Shown: positions 12,312-24,837 of the stretch, piece by piece
Layout: every line of letters begins with the position of its first letter
Position numbering within the stretch: position 1 is the stretch's first letter
NCBI RefSeq assembly: GCF_018991925.1
Contig: NW_024735503.1
Coordinates: forward strand, 4,632,762-4,696,761
DNA from: Homarus americanus
Lineage: Eukaryota; Arthropoda; Malacostraca; Decapoda; Nephropidae
Length of the DNA: 64,000 nucleotides
Reading direction: 5' to 3'
The notes under the pieces: model-generated
Told to the model about the DNA's origin: nothing
What the model saw: the letters and a program-made list of their open reading frames with translations, nothing else
The model's database searches: none
Program-made: the position numbers and the translations under genes

Positions 12312-14535
12312 TCGGGTTATTCGTACAACTACGTCTTTCTACTTCCCAGATTCAATTATAACAAAGCCACGTAGAAATGATGTACTGTGACGCAAGAGTC
12401 ACGACCAACCATAAATGAGCAGTAGAAGGCAACAAACCCTATAGTTTATCTTACCAGTAATTGGTAGTATGTGTGTTATACATATTTATATTGTTCAGTA
12501 TACGTGGAAGGTCTCTGGGTGCACCATCGCCCTATAAGTTGCTGTCCACCGTCCCACCCTGCACCAGGATTAAAACAAAAAAAAACACGAGAACCTTCAG
12601 ACAGAAATAATGTTCTTTCGTTTTTTCCGAGTGCTATTAACAACAATAGCAGTCATATCTAAGAACAGAAAATGTTAGAGCAACAAAAGCGTATAGATTT
12701 AAGTGTAGCAGTTGGGTATGAACGTCACTTATGTTAAAAGTTAATCTGAGCTAAACACAAGTTTTGTCAATGACTAGATGGAAAATTATACAAAAAGACT
12801 ATTAACTATAGTCGTTTGTTTTGGCCGTGGGTATTTGCACACGAACCTAACCTAACCTCAAACTGTGCTAAATCTGGTCAGCCTGGTTCTCATATATTTT
12901 TCCTTGGTTCAGATATGTACTGTACTGTACAGTCACCCACAAAAATCTTGTCGCCTCGCCACCTGAACCACTAATCCTAAGATTCAGGCTCTAAAACCCG
13001 AAGCATTTATTGACAGAATACGTAATGCATCAGTGTCTACTGCTACGGGGATCATGGTGCAGGAAGAGACGCGGCACGACTTTCGTGGGTGACTGCACGT
13101 ACACCCAAAGTGGATCTGATACAACAAAACAGAGTTATGCGAAAATAAGCTACGAAGTGACAATTTAGTGACATTAAATGAGGGGCAAGACAAGAAGTCA
13201 TGTGAAGAAGTAAAACAATACAGGAAAGGCACTTAACAATTAAGCTGTTCTGTTTATTTTACACCATACTACCATGGCTTTAGGGCCAGACAATAGGTCC
13301 TATTTCACGACACTGGTTTTAGTACTTGGGTCAGGCAGGGAATGGATTTGACGTAAGGTGTGCAAATGCCGCGTACGTTATTTTCACTGAAGTGTGCAAA
13401 TACTCACTTCCGTTGTTTTAACTGACGGTATTAGTCTATAAAGCTCCCCCCTCCCCCTTTGTAGCTCATTGGCTCATGTCTAATATTTGAATAAAAAAAA
13501 AAATGCAAATAAATTCAAATATAACTTAACGATAATCAGTTCTGACTCATTTCAAAGCCAAAATTAATGTATGTAAATATATAACCGCTTGAAAACATTT
13601 ACTTTCAAAATGTGAGTGGAAAAAGTTTGAAATAATTATTATTATCCGTTGCTTTATATGTTTGGTGTCATTTGTCTTGGTATACAGTGTCATCGCAGTA
13701 TGCGCTGCCAGTGAGGCCCACTCATGCCTCACGACACGCCATGGTGTGAAGAGACCGGCAGCTTCGGCTCGTGCTCACCAGGGTGTTATTGAAACAGTTT
13801 ATTTAGCCAGAAGAACACAGATAGAGTCGTTAAAAAATAACAATATTAACATGGCTGAGCCAGTTGAGAGAGCCTGAGCCCTCTTGTAGGCACCTGACAT
13901 ATACTGTACATATATCTCGAGGAAGTATTAAGTAACATTAGTATCATCAGAATGTTACCACAGTTATCACTTTGTTATTTATTTGTTTTAATTATTTTAT
14001 TTATTGTTTTACATTTATATTATACTGTAAGTATATACATACTGTACTTTACAGTGGAGTTGTTAAACATAAATGTGATAAAGGAGGAAAGCAGTATAGC
14101 ATGGGTTGTATTAAGGTGGAACAAGAGGACAGAGATGTCAGTATCATGTCTAGTCGGCAAATATATTTATTGCAATGGTAATTTCTATCTATCTACATGA
14201 CAGCTAATAAGTGCTATGTGTTAGTTTGTCATGGGACTGGCTGCAAGGACTGGGTCGCAACGCCTGGCAAGTCACCTCATTCGGCGTCTTACGTCGTCTC
14301 ATGCCCGCGGCCCGCCTTTAGAGCATACTAGTACTGGGGAGTAGTGCGGATTCAATTATGAGAAAATTCCGAATCGACTTCCACCACCCTTGGCACGGAC
14401 GTCGCCATGCTGGCAGCAAGGCGAGAGTGATAGTGTAGACCTCGGTGTACATAGTGAGATCTACACTGGGTCATAAGGGGTAATACGTGAGTACAGACAT
14501 CGTTTCGCTGACTGTAAGACACTCGGTAGCCTCAA
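12310..14535. other. intergenic sequence with one small MITE
   Basis: No gene is recognised. It contains the 166-bp inverted-repeat element at 12930-13095 and a GC-richer stretch near 14220-14500 of unknown role. Short ORFs near 12984-13232 and 13952-14200 look random. Confidence 0.5.
12930..13095. mobile_element. Tc1/mariner-type MITE
   Basis: The left end CAGTCACCCACAAAAATCTT and the reverse complement of the right end CAGTCACCCACGAAAGTCGT are near-identical terminal inverted repeats bounding 166 bp. The left flank ends in TA. The right flank begins CA, so the TA duplication is mutated on that side. Confidence 0.6.
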
Positions 14536-14619
14536 GCTTGAACATAAAAAGAACATAAGAACATAAGGAGTCTGCAATAGGCCGGTTGGCCTGTGCATAG
14601 CAGCTCCTGTCGAGAGTTA

Positions 14620-16790
14620 CTACCTCTCTCTATCATCCATGAATCTATCTAGCCTTCTTTTAAAACTTTCCAGCGTTCCAGCACTTACTACAAAGTTGCT
14701 AAGCTTGTTCCACTCGTCCACCACCCTATTTGTGAACCAGTTCCTTCCTATCTCCCTCCTAAACCTAAAATTATCCAACTTAAATCCGTTGCTACGAGTC
14801 CTATCCTGCTCGGATATTATAAAAACTTTGTCTATATCTCCTTTATTGATTCCTTTCACCCACTTAAATACTTTTATCATATCTTCCCGCACTCTTCGTC
14901 TTTCTAGGGATTGCAAGTTTAGTTTCTTTAACCTATCTTGATATGGAGGGTTTCTAGGTCCCGGAATCATTTTTGCAATTCTTTGCTGCACCGAGTCCAG
15001 TAAATTGATATCCATTCTATAATAAGGGCACCAGAACCGAACCGCATAATCGAGGTGCTTCCTGACTAGCGCAAGATATAGTTGCAATAAGACCTCTGCA
15101 CTCTTATTACTTACACTTCTAGATGTAAAACCTAATACTCTGTTTGCCTTATTTCGAACATTAACGCACTGTTTTCTAGGCCGTAGGTCCGGGCTTACAA
15201 GTACCCCTAAGTCTCTTTCACAAGTCGACTTCTCTAGGTTGATGTTGTTAAGGCTGTATACATTGACAGTGTTTGTTTTTCCAATATTAAGTACGCTGCA
15301 TTTGTTGGTGTTGAATTTCATTTGACATTTTCCTGGTCACTCCTGCAGTATATTTAAATCCTCCTGTAGTGCATTTGCATCCTGCCCTGATTTAATCTGC
15401 CGCCCTATTTTAGTGTCATCCGCAAACCTGCTTATGTCACTCCTGATCCCAGTATCTAGATCGTTTATGTAGATTATGAACAAGAGTGGGCCCAGTACTG
15501 TCCCCTGGGGAACCCCACTGGTTACATAACCCCACTTAACACCATCTACGCAGACCCTCTGTGTTCTATCGGTGAACCATGATTTTATCCAATTAAAACT
15601 TCCCCTCGATACCACGAGTCTTAACTTTTCTCAGAAGCCTCTGATGCGGTACTCTGTCAAATGCTTTGCTAACGTTTAAGTAAATAACATCGTAATTTTC
15701 GTCATTATCTACTACCTCGAAGACTTTCCTAAAAAACGTCAGCAGATTTGTTAGACAAGATATTCCCTTTGTAAACCCATGTTGAGAGTCGTAGATTAAT
15801 TTGTTTTTCTCTAAATGCGATCGGATGTTATTTGCTATAATTGATTCAAGAAATTTCCCCACTACTGACGTCAAACTAATTGGCTGGTAATTTGACGCTG
15901 ATGTTCTGTCACCCGTTTTGAATAAGGGTACTACATTTGCCTGTTTCCACAAGTCTGGCACAACTCCCGTGTCGAATGATTTTTTCATAAATTTTCGAGA
16001 GGTCCGCTAATCTGTTCCTTACGCTCTTTCAAAACTCGAGGGAAAATTTCCTCCGGCCCTGGGGATTTTGTCTTCTTTAATTTATTTATCTTCTTAAGAA
16101 CATCCTCTTTTCTGATAGTGATATTCTTTTATTTCTCTTCTTCATTTCCCCTAAATATCAGTTCCACCTCTGGAATTTCCTCGTGAATTTCTTCTGTGAA
16201 AACTGATAAGAAGTAGCTGTTTAATGCTTTGCATATTTTCTCAGTATCATCGATCACTTCTCCTCTCTCTGACATTAAAGGTCCCACTTTGTCCGATATA
16301 CCTGGAAAAATCCCTTGGGATTCTCCTTGGGTTTTTCGGCTATCCTGATTTCGTAGTCCCTCTTTGCCTTCCTTACATTTTTCTTAGCATTCCTAGATAG
16401 TTCATTATACCTGTTTCTGAGCTGCTCCTCCCCTCCCTTTAATTTCTTATAATTCCTTTCATTTTTCCTATGTCATGTTTAAGTTTTTTGGTCATCCACC
16501 TTGGCTCATTCTTATTTGACCTAATTTTTCTGCATAGTATATTTTGTTCTTGTGCTTTACGTAGTATACGAGTGAATATATTATAGTCATGATCAATTGC
16601 TGTGTCGCCTGTGACCTCATCCGTTCCTACCTGGGACTGACCTGAATGTTCCCAGGCGACCTCACCTAGGTACCTTTTGAACCCCCCATAATCTGCCGAT
16701 CGAAAGTTTGGGACTGACCATATTGTCATTGTTTTTCTTTTTCCAATTTAGGGTGAACCTGATTTCTCTGTAATCACTGTTCCCTAGTTC
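14620..16790 (-). pseudogene. LINE ORF2 remnant (endonuclease end + reverse transcriptase)
   Basis: Frames at 16729-16439, 15988-15593, 15615-15337 and 15321-14620 follow in order. The first carries the linker after the endonuclease. The second has PLFKTGDRTSASNYQPISL and YLNVSKAFDRVPHQRLL, which is RT motif A. Here the usual YLD reads YLN, which would remove a catalytic aspartate. The third has SGVPQGTVLGPLLFI (motif B) and RFADDTK (motif C, intact). The last is the C-terminal domain, with a WCPYYRMDINLLDSVQQR segment. About 450 bp between the first two frames are closed by stops. It is inactive. Confidence 0.85.
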
Positions 16791-16844
16791 TTCCCCTATT
16801 GTTTTTTGTTTGTTTTTTTTACTCCCACTTACCCCGACCTCTCT

Positions 16845-17704
16845 CTACTGGCGAAACCCCCCCTTTGGAGCGACAATTTCACGCTCCGGGGATGCACACA
16901 ACGTCTTTACCCCCGCGCGAGACAAATGTACTCCTTTACGGCTGTACAGGTAGTCGTTGCCATAGAATGGTTGCCAGTTATCAATGAACGCCCAACCATT
17001 GCTTGCACAATGTTTTTCCAATCTGCAATTTATAGCAATTGCTTTGGACAGCCATTCACCACCAACTCCTCTTCTAGGCAAGACACCACATACTATCGGG
17101 ATCCCTCCCCTAGCACCTTCCTATACCTCTTGAAAAGTTCCTCACTCCTAACCTTTCCTATGTCGTTACCTGATAAAACCCTATCTATCCTCTCAGTTAC
17201 ATGCTCTATCCCAGCCCCAGGAAAACACACCCTAGTCCTACGTTTCCTATCTCTTGCACAAAAAGTCCTATCTAAGAACCTCACCTGGCTGTCCCCAACT
17301 ACCATGACCTTACCACTGGGCAGGGTTTGACCAACTGCCCTTTTCTCTCCTGGCACCACACCGTACTGCCTCTTCTCTTCCTTGTCCTGCCTCTTCTCTT
17401 CCTCGCCAGCTTCTTCCAACACTTGGTAGGGGTTACTGCACTTCACACCCTGGTCAGCTTTCCTGAGTCTGACCCTAGTCCCCTTGGGAACAACCACTCT
17501 CCACGCCTGCTTCTCCTTCGTAGGTGTCCTGCTAGGCAGGGCACCTACCTGAAGGAGTTCAGTCCTGAGGGTTTCGTTCTCCCCCTTTAGAACGTCTGCC
17601 TCTCTCCTCAACTGCTCCAGCTGACTTAACAGAGTGGCCAGGGGGTGGTCTTTCCTCACACACCGTCCCTCTTCCCCCACAACACAACGATCCACGGCGG
17701 CCAT
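16845..17704 (-). pseudogene. LINE ORF1 with coiled coil and SGNH/GDSL esterase domain
   Basis: The start is ATG at 17704 (MAAVDRCVVGEEG). Residues about 22-52 form a leucine-rich coiled coil (LLSQLEQLRREADVLKGENE), followed by a basic linker. VMVVGDSQVRFLD around residues 134-144 supplies the GDS nucleophile block of SGNH hydrolases. One frameshift near 17100 moves the rest into another frame (17098-16845), which has GVLPRRGVGGEWLSKAIAIN, AFIDNW and GVHLSRAG. In SGNH enzymes the C-terminal block is DxxH; here the position before GVH is lysine (RKGVHL), so the catalytic Asp seems lost. CR1-type ORF1 proteins with esterase domains are known; their role is in RNP or membrane association. It is not a host esterase. 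Confidence 0.75.
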
Positions 17705-17960
17705 TTCCTTTGGTCACTAACACGAGCACTTTGGGGCACGTCCTTCTCCAAGCTAGGTCAGGTAGCGTCTGAGTGTGAATTATTATTGTGATTAAATTAC
17801 CACTGAGGCACCGTCTTCATACACATGTCAATATTATGTTGATAAGTCGTCAACTTGTCGGCCACGCGTTCCTTCTTTATGAATTCTATCTGACTAATTC
17901 TATTTCTACTTGGCCACACCTGTTGTTTCCCTATACTGCGTGAGAGGGAACGCCCTCGTC

Positions 17961-18955
17961 TTCGTGGAGGAAGCCTGCCTTCTACACAAGTTTTGAGTTC
18001 TACCTATTAACGTTGATGTGCTTTAAAAGAAAGTTCTGTGTTATTTATTACTTATGTTGTTTTTATCTTGCATCATTTGATTTTAGTCTTCCAAGCCTTT
18101 ATTTTGTATTCGGCGACATAATATGACCTAAGCTGTTGCGTTGCCAGGAATGTATTTGCTACAATCAACCAATACATAACAAATAGTGTAGACATCTGTC
18201 GGGACTGTTTTTTGTGTACTTGTCATGGGTGTATACGCCATTACCACGAGAATAAAGCTGGTTGTTGTAATGTATTGTACTGTACTGTACGCACATCTGA
18301 CTTTCTGTCGTCCAACGGGAGAGATAGTAGCTTACTTGGTGAAAAGAGAAGTAGTAGTGGATCTATTCCAAATGTGTTCTCCGAAAGCGTAAATTTGTTT
18401 GTGACTTGGACGGTAAATGTTTTCTTTTCTTTTTTTACATTCATTTCGTGAAACTTTTTTTTTTCAAGCAGTTATATATCTTTACAGACATTAAATTCGG
18501 CATTCGAGTGACCAAGAATAGAGTGTTCGCAACAGTTATAAATTAATTTATTTGTCATATATCAATATTAATCGAACATTATGTATGAGCCATTGAGCTG
18601 CAAGGGAGGCGGGGCTCTTAGAGATGGGTTCACTCGGCAGTGTCGGCACTGCTTAGGGAACAAATCTCAGCCTAGTGATGATTGAACGTATCTAGTTAAG
18701 GTAAAGTTTTCGTGTAATTAACATTCTAGTTGTTGACTTTACCTATGAGTTCTAGCTCAGGCCAACCAGTTAAGCATTATAAATATATGGCACATATAGT
18801 AACCCTTATCTTATCTCTCGTTATCAACATTATCACTTTCAAATGCCAAAGTTTATCTCATCACACGGGCCTCCCAATACATGGACTTGTTCTTCTAGTT
18901 GGAGTTCTCCTTCCTGATGGCTGCCTGCAAGTTAATGAGGTAAGTGTCGTTGTTT
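17961..18955. other. intergenic or 5' flank, with one possible exon
   Basis: AT-rich sequence with a GC-richer patch at 18590-18700 ending in a possible donor (AAG|GTAAAG, near 18700). Otherwise it holds only the possible exon at 18748-18939. Confidence 0.4.
18748..18939 (+). CDS. possible coding exon, unidentified
   Basis: An open frame beginning with an in-frame ATG (MSSSSGQPVKHY) contains hydrophobic runs (IVTLILSLVINIITF and GLVLLVGVLLPDG). It ends at a strong donor (GAG|GTAAGT at 18940). The phase (0) does not match the next identifiable downstream exon at 28368, which needs phase 2, so they are not directly joined. I do not recognise it and it may be chance. Confidence 0.2.
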
Positions 18956-18959
18956 CTGT

Positions 18960-20615
18960 GTGTGTGTGGCACTGTTAACTGTGTGTGTGGCACTATAACC
19001 TGTATGTGTGTGTGTGTGTGGCACTGTTAACTGTGTGTGTGGCACTGTTAACTGTATGGGTGTGGCACTATAACCTGTATGTGTGTGTGGCACTGTTAAC
19101 TGTGTGTGTGGCACTGTTAACTGTATGGGTGTGGCACTATAACCTGTATGTGTGTGTGGCACTGTTAACTGTATGTGTGTGGCACTATAACCTGTATGTG
19201 TGTGTGGCACTGTTAACTGTATGTGTGTGGCACTGTTAACTGTATGGGTGTGGCACTATTACATGTATGTGTGTGCGGCACTATTACCTGTATGTGTGTG
19301 TGTGGTACTATTACCTGTGTGTGTGTGGCACTATTACCGGTATGTGTGTGTGTGTGTGTGGCACTATTACCTGTATGTGTGTGTCACACTATTACATTGT
19401 GTGTGTGTGTGTGTGTGTGTGTGGCACTATTACCTGTATGTGTGTGCTATTATTACCTGTATGTGTGTGGCAATTATTGGCCTGTATGTGTGTGACACTA
19501 TTACCTATATGTTTGTGGCACTATTCTGTATGTGTATGGCACTATTACCTGTATGTGTGTGGCACCATTATCTGTATGTGTGTGGCACTATTACCTGTAT
19601 GTGTGTGGCACTATTACTATATGTTTGTAACTATTCCTGTATGTGTATGTGGCATTCCTGTATATGTGTATGGCACTATTACTGTATGTGTGTGTGTGGG
19701 TGTCTATTACCTGTATGTGTGTGTTACTATTACCTGTATGTGTGTGGCACTATTACATGTATGTGTGTGACACTATTACCTAGATGTTTGTGGCACTATT
19801 CCCTGTATGTGTGTGGCACTATTACCTGTATGTGTGTGGCACTATTACCTGTATGTGTGTGTGTCACTATTACCTGTATGTGTGTGGCACTATTACCTGT
19901 ATGTGTGTGGCACTATAACCTGTATATGTGTGTGGCACTATTACCTCTATGTGTGGCACTATTACCCGTATGTGTGTGACACTGTTCAGTGTATGTGTGT
20001 GTCACTATTACCTGTGTTTGTGTGTGTGTGTGGCACTATTACCTGTATATACGCGTTGCACTATTACCTGTATGTGTGTGTGGCACTATTACCTGTATTC
20101 GTGTGTGGCACTATTACCTGTATGTGTGTGTGGCACTATTACCTCTGTGTGGCACTATTACCCGTATGTGTGTGACACTGTTCAGTGTATGTGTGTGTCA
20201 CTATTACCTGTGTTTGTGTGTGTGTGTGGCACTATTACCTGTATGTGTGTAGCACGATTACCTGTATGCGTGTGTGGCACTATTACCTGTATGCATGTGT
20301 GGCACTATTACCTGTATGCATGTGTGGCACTATTACCTGTATGCGTGTGTGGCACTATTACCTGTAAGTGTGTGTGTGGCACTATTGCCTGTATGCGTGT
20401 GGCACTATTACCTGTATGTGTGTGGCACTATTACCTATATGTGTGTGTGTGGCACTATTACCTGTATGCATGTGTGGCACTATTACCTTTATGTGTGTGG
20501 CACTATTACCTGTATTCGTGTGTGGCACTATTACCTGTATGTGTGTAGCACTATTACCTGTATGCGTGTGTGTGTATTACCTGTATGTGTGTGGCACTAT
20601 TACCTATGTAATGAG
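18960..20615. repeat. 23-bp minisatellite, block 1
   Basis: Tandem copies of a unit like GTGTGTGGCACTATTACCTG followed by TAT, with length variation in the TG run. The first 250 bp use a GGCACTGTTAACTGT variant organised in a higher-order unit of about 68 bp. A segment with GACACTGTTCAGTG occurs at about 19976 and again at about 20170. Open frames of 80-260 codons in all three frames reflect absence of stop triplets and are not genes. Confidence 0.95.
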
Positions 20616-21845
20616 ACAAAGATTTAAGAGTAGAAGATATAGAGATAGAGTATAAAGAGAGGAAGACTTTGGTAGCGTGGCCGTGATAGTTATTTACTCT
20701 TATCGTACACTGGTCGTGTCTTACACGTCAATACACATCTATCACGTTCTTAAAGGCGACTTCTTAAACACTGCTTCGTTACAACTCTTTATTAATCACG
20801 AACATGACATGGACACATTAATAACACCTTCTATTGAAGTTACTAGGACATTATATTTACGTTACTAGGACATCATATTACGTTACTAGACACTCTGATT
20901 CTCGGACACGAACATGAAATGAATACACTTCCCACGCAGGTAACTCATCCCATGGAAAGCTCTGACAAACACTCACGTGACCTAGGGGAGGCCTAGCAGG
21001 TAGTCCTGGGTTGTCTCTATGGGAGACTGCTTAGCTGGGCGCCGGAGGGAAGTCTCGGTCCAGACCGGAGGCGACTTGCCTCCGGCCCTTGACTTCTCTC
21101 GAGCAGGCCTGGTGGTGTAGTAGCTGGCCACCTTGTTACAAGACAACTCTCTCTCTGCGAATTCACCGAGGGAGGACTAGCACGTCCTATATATTGGGAG
21201 GCGAAGGGTCTCCTTACATTTGACCTCGCAAATGTGAGGTCAGGTCTGGACTTTTCAGAACTATCTGGGAAAGTCATCAGGTGGGGCCGTGTGTATATTG
21301 GGAGAGCAACCGTGAGAGTTCCCCTACACTTGACCTCCCAAACGTCGGGTCAGACTGGAGTTTCTGAGATGTAAGGAGAAGTCATCAGGTGGGGCCGTGT
21401 GACACGAGAGGCCCTGGTTGATTTGTGGCCCCTTGAGTTGGGCTCCAAGGGTTACATTTGACCTGGCTAATGTGAGGTCAGGTCCAGCCTTTGTTCAGAG
21501 AGTAGGTTATTGTATATTGGAAGAGAGTCGGCTGGTGCCTTCTTACATGTTTTGTTGGGGCCACATGTCACATGGGAGGGGAGCTACGCTGATTTACAAT
21601 CCTTGGTCAACCGCAGAGTTACACTTGACCCCCCTAATGTCGGGTCAAGACTGGCCCCCCTCTGCGGTGTAGGACATTGTGTATATTGGGAGAGAGCCGG
21701 CTGGTGCCCTCTTACATGTGTGACATGGGAGGGGGAGCTAGTTGATTTACAACATCCTTGAGCACCTGCGAGGGATACCCTTACACTTGACCTAGGGAAG
21801 GCCTAGAGTTTCTGAGATGTAAGCTGTGGTCTGACAACCCATCAC
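20616..21845. repeat. non-satellite block inside the 23-bp array, with internal tandem units
   Basis: This 1.2 kb block separates the two parts of the minisatellite. From about 21150 to 21840 it is made of diverged units of roughly 110-170 bp. Each contains a TTGACC...GGTCA inverted motif and variants of TTGGGAGAGAGCCGGCTGGT. A variant of the same sequence (CCTAGGGGAGGCCTAG) starts near 20980. No ORF of note and no terminal repeats are evident, so an insertion into the array is plausible but unproven. Confidence 0.6.
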
Positions 21846-21849
21846 TACA

Positions 21850-23880
21850 CCTATATGTGTGTGTGTGTGGCACTATTACCTGTATGTGTATGGCACTATT
21901 ACCTGTATGTGTGTAGCACTATTACCTGTATGCGTGTGTGGCACTATTACCTGTATGTGTGTGTGGCACTATTACCTGTATTCGTGTGTGGCACTATTAC
22001 CTTTATGTGTGTGGCACTATTACCTGTATGCATGTGTGGCACTATTACCTGTATGTGTGTGGCACTATTACCTGTATGCGTGTGTGGCACTATTACCTGT
22101 ATGTGTGTAGCACTATTACCTGTATGCATGTGTGGAGCACTATTACCTGTATGCATGTGTGGCACTATTACCTGTATGTGTGAGGCATTATTACCTGAAC
22201 GTGTATGGCACTATTACCTATATGCGTGTGTGGCACTATTACCTGTATGCGTGTGTGGTACCTGCTACTGTATGCGTGTGTGGCACCATACCTGAACGGC
22301 ACCATACCCATGGTGCGTGTGTGGCACCATTACCCGTATGTGTGTGCACCACACCTGTATGCGTGTGCACGATAACGTATGTGCGGAGGCATTATTACCC
22401 GAACGTGTGGCACTATTACCTATATGCGTGTGTGGCACTATTACCCTATGTGAGACATTATTACCTGAACGTGTGTAACTGCCACTGTACGTGGCACCAT
22501 TACCTGTATGCACAGGTGGCACCATTACCCGTATGCGTGGCACCATTACCCGTGCGTGTGTCGACATCTGCATGTGTGTGGCACTATTACCCGTATGCCG
22601 TGGTGGCACTATTACCTGTGCGTGAGGCATTATTACCTGAACGTATGCAATTATTACCTATATGCGTGTGTGGTGAATTATTACCTGTATGCGTGTGTGG
22701 CACTGCTACCGTATGCGTGTGTGGCATCATTACCTGAACGTGTGTGGCACTATTACCTGTATTCGTGTGTGGCACTATTACCTTTATGTGTGTGGCACTA
22801 TTACCTGTATGTGTGTGTGGCACTATTACCTGTATGTGTGTGGCACTATTACCTGTATGCGTGTGTGGCACTATTACCTGTATGTGTGTAGCACTATTAC
22901 CTGTATGCATGTGTGGAGCACTATTACCTGTATGCATGTGTGGCACTATTACCTGTATGTGTGAGGCATTATTACCTGAACGTGTATGGCACTATTACCT
23001 ATATGCGTGTGTGGCACTATTACCTGTATGCGTGTGTGGCAATTCACACCTGTATGTAAGAGACATTATTACCTGAACGTGTGTGGCAATTATTACCTAT
23101 GCGTGTGGCACTATTACCTATATGCGTGTGTGGTGACTCATACCTGTATGCGGCACTATTACCTGTATGCGTGTGTGGCACCATTACTTGTATGCATGTG
23201 TGGCACTATTACCTGTATGTGTGTGTGGGCACCACAATTACATGCATGTGTGGCACCATTACCTATATGCGTGTGTGTGGCACCATACCTATATGCGTGT
23301 GTGGCAACTATTACCCAAAGTGTGTGTGTGGCACTACACCTGTATGTGTGTGGCACCATACCTGTATGCATGTGTGGCACTATTACCTGTATGCATGTGT
23401 GGCACCATACCTGTATGCATGTGTGGCACTATTACCTGTATGCATGTGGCACCATACCTGTATGCGTGTGTGGCACTTACATATCTGTATGCGTGTGGCA
23501 CCATTACCTGTATGTGTGTGGTAGTATTACCTGTATGCAGCATGTGTGGCACTATTACCTGTATGTGGTACCATACCTGTATGTGTGTGTGGCACTGTTA
23601 CCCAGATGCATGTGTGGCACTATTACCTGTATGCGTGTGTGGCACTATTACCTGTATGCGTGTGGCACTATTACCTGTATGTGTGTGGCAGTATTACCTG
23701 TATGCATGTGTGGCACTATTACCTGTATGTGTGTGGCACTATTACCTGTATGCATGTGTGGCACTATTACCTGTATGTGTGTGTCACTATTACCTGTATG
23801 TGTGTGGCACTGTTACCTGTATGCGTGTGTGGCACTATTACCTGTATGTGTGTATCATTATTACCTGAAATGTGTGTGTA
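21850..23880. repeat. 23-bp minisatellite, block 2
   Basis: The same unit family as block 1, with more CATG/CGTG variants. A 270-bp segment at about 21960-22235 recurs at about 22743-23017 with the same rare variants in order (CTGTATTCGTG, GGAGCACTATT, GAGGCATTATT, CTGAACGTG). This is a higher-order duplication with an offset of about 782 bp. Confidence 0.95.
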
Positions 23881-24835
23881 ACAGCCTTGGGGCCGAAGCC
23901 AAGCCTCCTGCTTCGAAGCCGTAAGCCATTGTAAATTAATAATGCCAAAACTAAACAATTAAGTCATAAAGCCAAGGCTTTCCAAGGCCACGCGAAACTT
24001 TAACACCATTACTTATACAATATAATGAACTGTATTACCTTACTTGTTGATGAAAATACATAATTATGATATTCCAAGTTGCACCAAAACCATAGTGTAG
24101 ATCTTCGGGATGTTAGGGATAATCCCCCCTTACAATTCATGAAATTCTGAAGAAATTAAAAACCTCCCAAAGTTTGAAGACAAAAATATTTATTAATTTT
24201 TCTGTTTTACTGTTTAAGAATTTAGTGAAAGGTAGTTTGAGGACAACGTTTAGTGTTAGTTTTAGTTTTAATTCTGACAGTGATGTCAGCTCAGGTCACA
24301 TTTCTTGCGTGTGAGTGACCCTTGTCAACTCAGGTCATCATTAAAGAGAAGATTTTGCCGGGCCTAACATCCCCTCCCTGGCAGTGAGGTCATAATCGAC
24401 ACTTGTCAACTCGGGTCGTAATCAATCCCCTCCTCTGAGATGTGACAGCTAGTGATATTGGGGTCAACCTGCTTCCGGTCACGAGGGTTGACACAATAAT
24501 GTTGTTAATGTTAGCGTCATGGGTCAGCCTATCAGGTCATACATAATATAGCAGTTCAAGCAAGTCAATTTTGTAAAAAAGTAATATGCTTTCTAAAACG
24601 ATATAAAATATATACATTATTTTGTTACTATTACATTCAGTGGCGCATTTTTGCAAGTCTCTAAAGTCCCCCCCCCCCCTTCAATCACAAGAAGTCTACT
24701 CCAATGAGCAAGTCTTTGAGATGAGCTGACTTTATTTTAAACTGACAGCTCTTGGGATAGGTTTGCTTCTCTCTATAGTCAAAAGGTTTGCTTATAGTAG
24801 CAATTTATATATTCGTTTATTTTATTCACTTTTTA
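23881..24835. other. unique sequence between minisatellites
   Basis: No gene is recognised. The stretch 24290-24540 has several AGGTCA/GGGTCA-like hexamers (TCAGGTCA, GAGGTCAT, GGGTCAAC), resembling the block at 21150-21840. A C-run lies at about 24667-24679. Confidence 0.4.
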
Positions 24836-24837
24836 TT

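Larger units (their letters stand above)
14540..17960 (-). mobile_element. CR1/L2-like LINE, internally deleted and decayed
   Basis: The order on the minus strand is: 5' UTR-like sequence (about 17960-17705), ORF1 (17704-16845), the end of an endonuclease, the reverse transcriptase (16730-14620), a short 3' UTR, and a terminal octamer array of TTATGTTC type (14567-14540). Octamer-type 3' repeats are a hallmark of CR1/L2 elements. Between ORF1 and the reverse-transcriptase ORF, most of the APE-type endonuclease is missing. Only its last residues (LGNSDYREIRF-like, near 16780-16750) remain, about 60-100 bp after the ORF1 end. The 5' boundary is estimated. Confidence 0.85.

Noticed and set aside
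16845..17704. Host lipase or esterase gene
   Set aside because: The GDS and GVHL blocks belong to ORF1 of the LINE, lie in order with its RT and 3' octamer tail, and are frameshifted.
18932..23924. Many 80-310 codon ORFs rich in Cys, Val, Trp, His and Tyr
   Set aside because: They are translations of the 23-bp minisatellite in rotating frames; there is no start or splice context.
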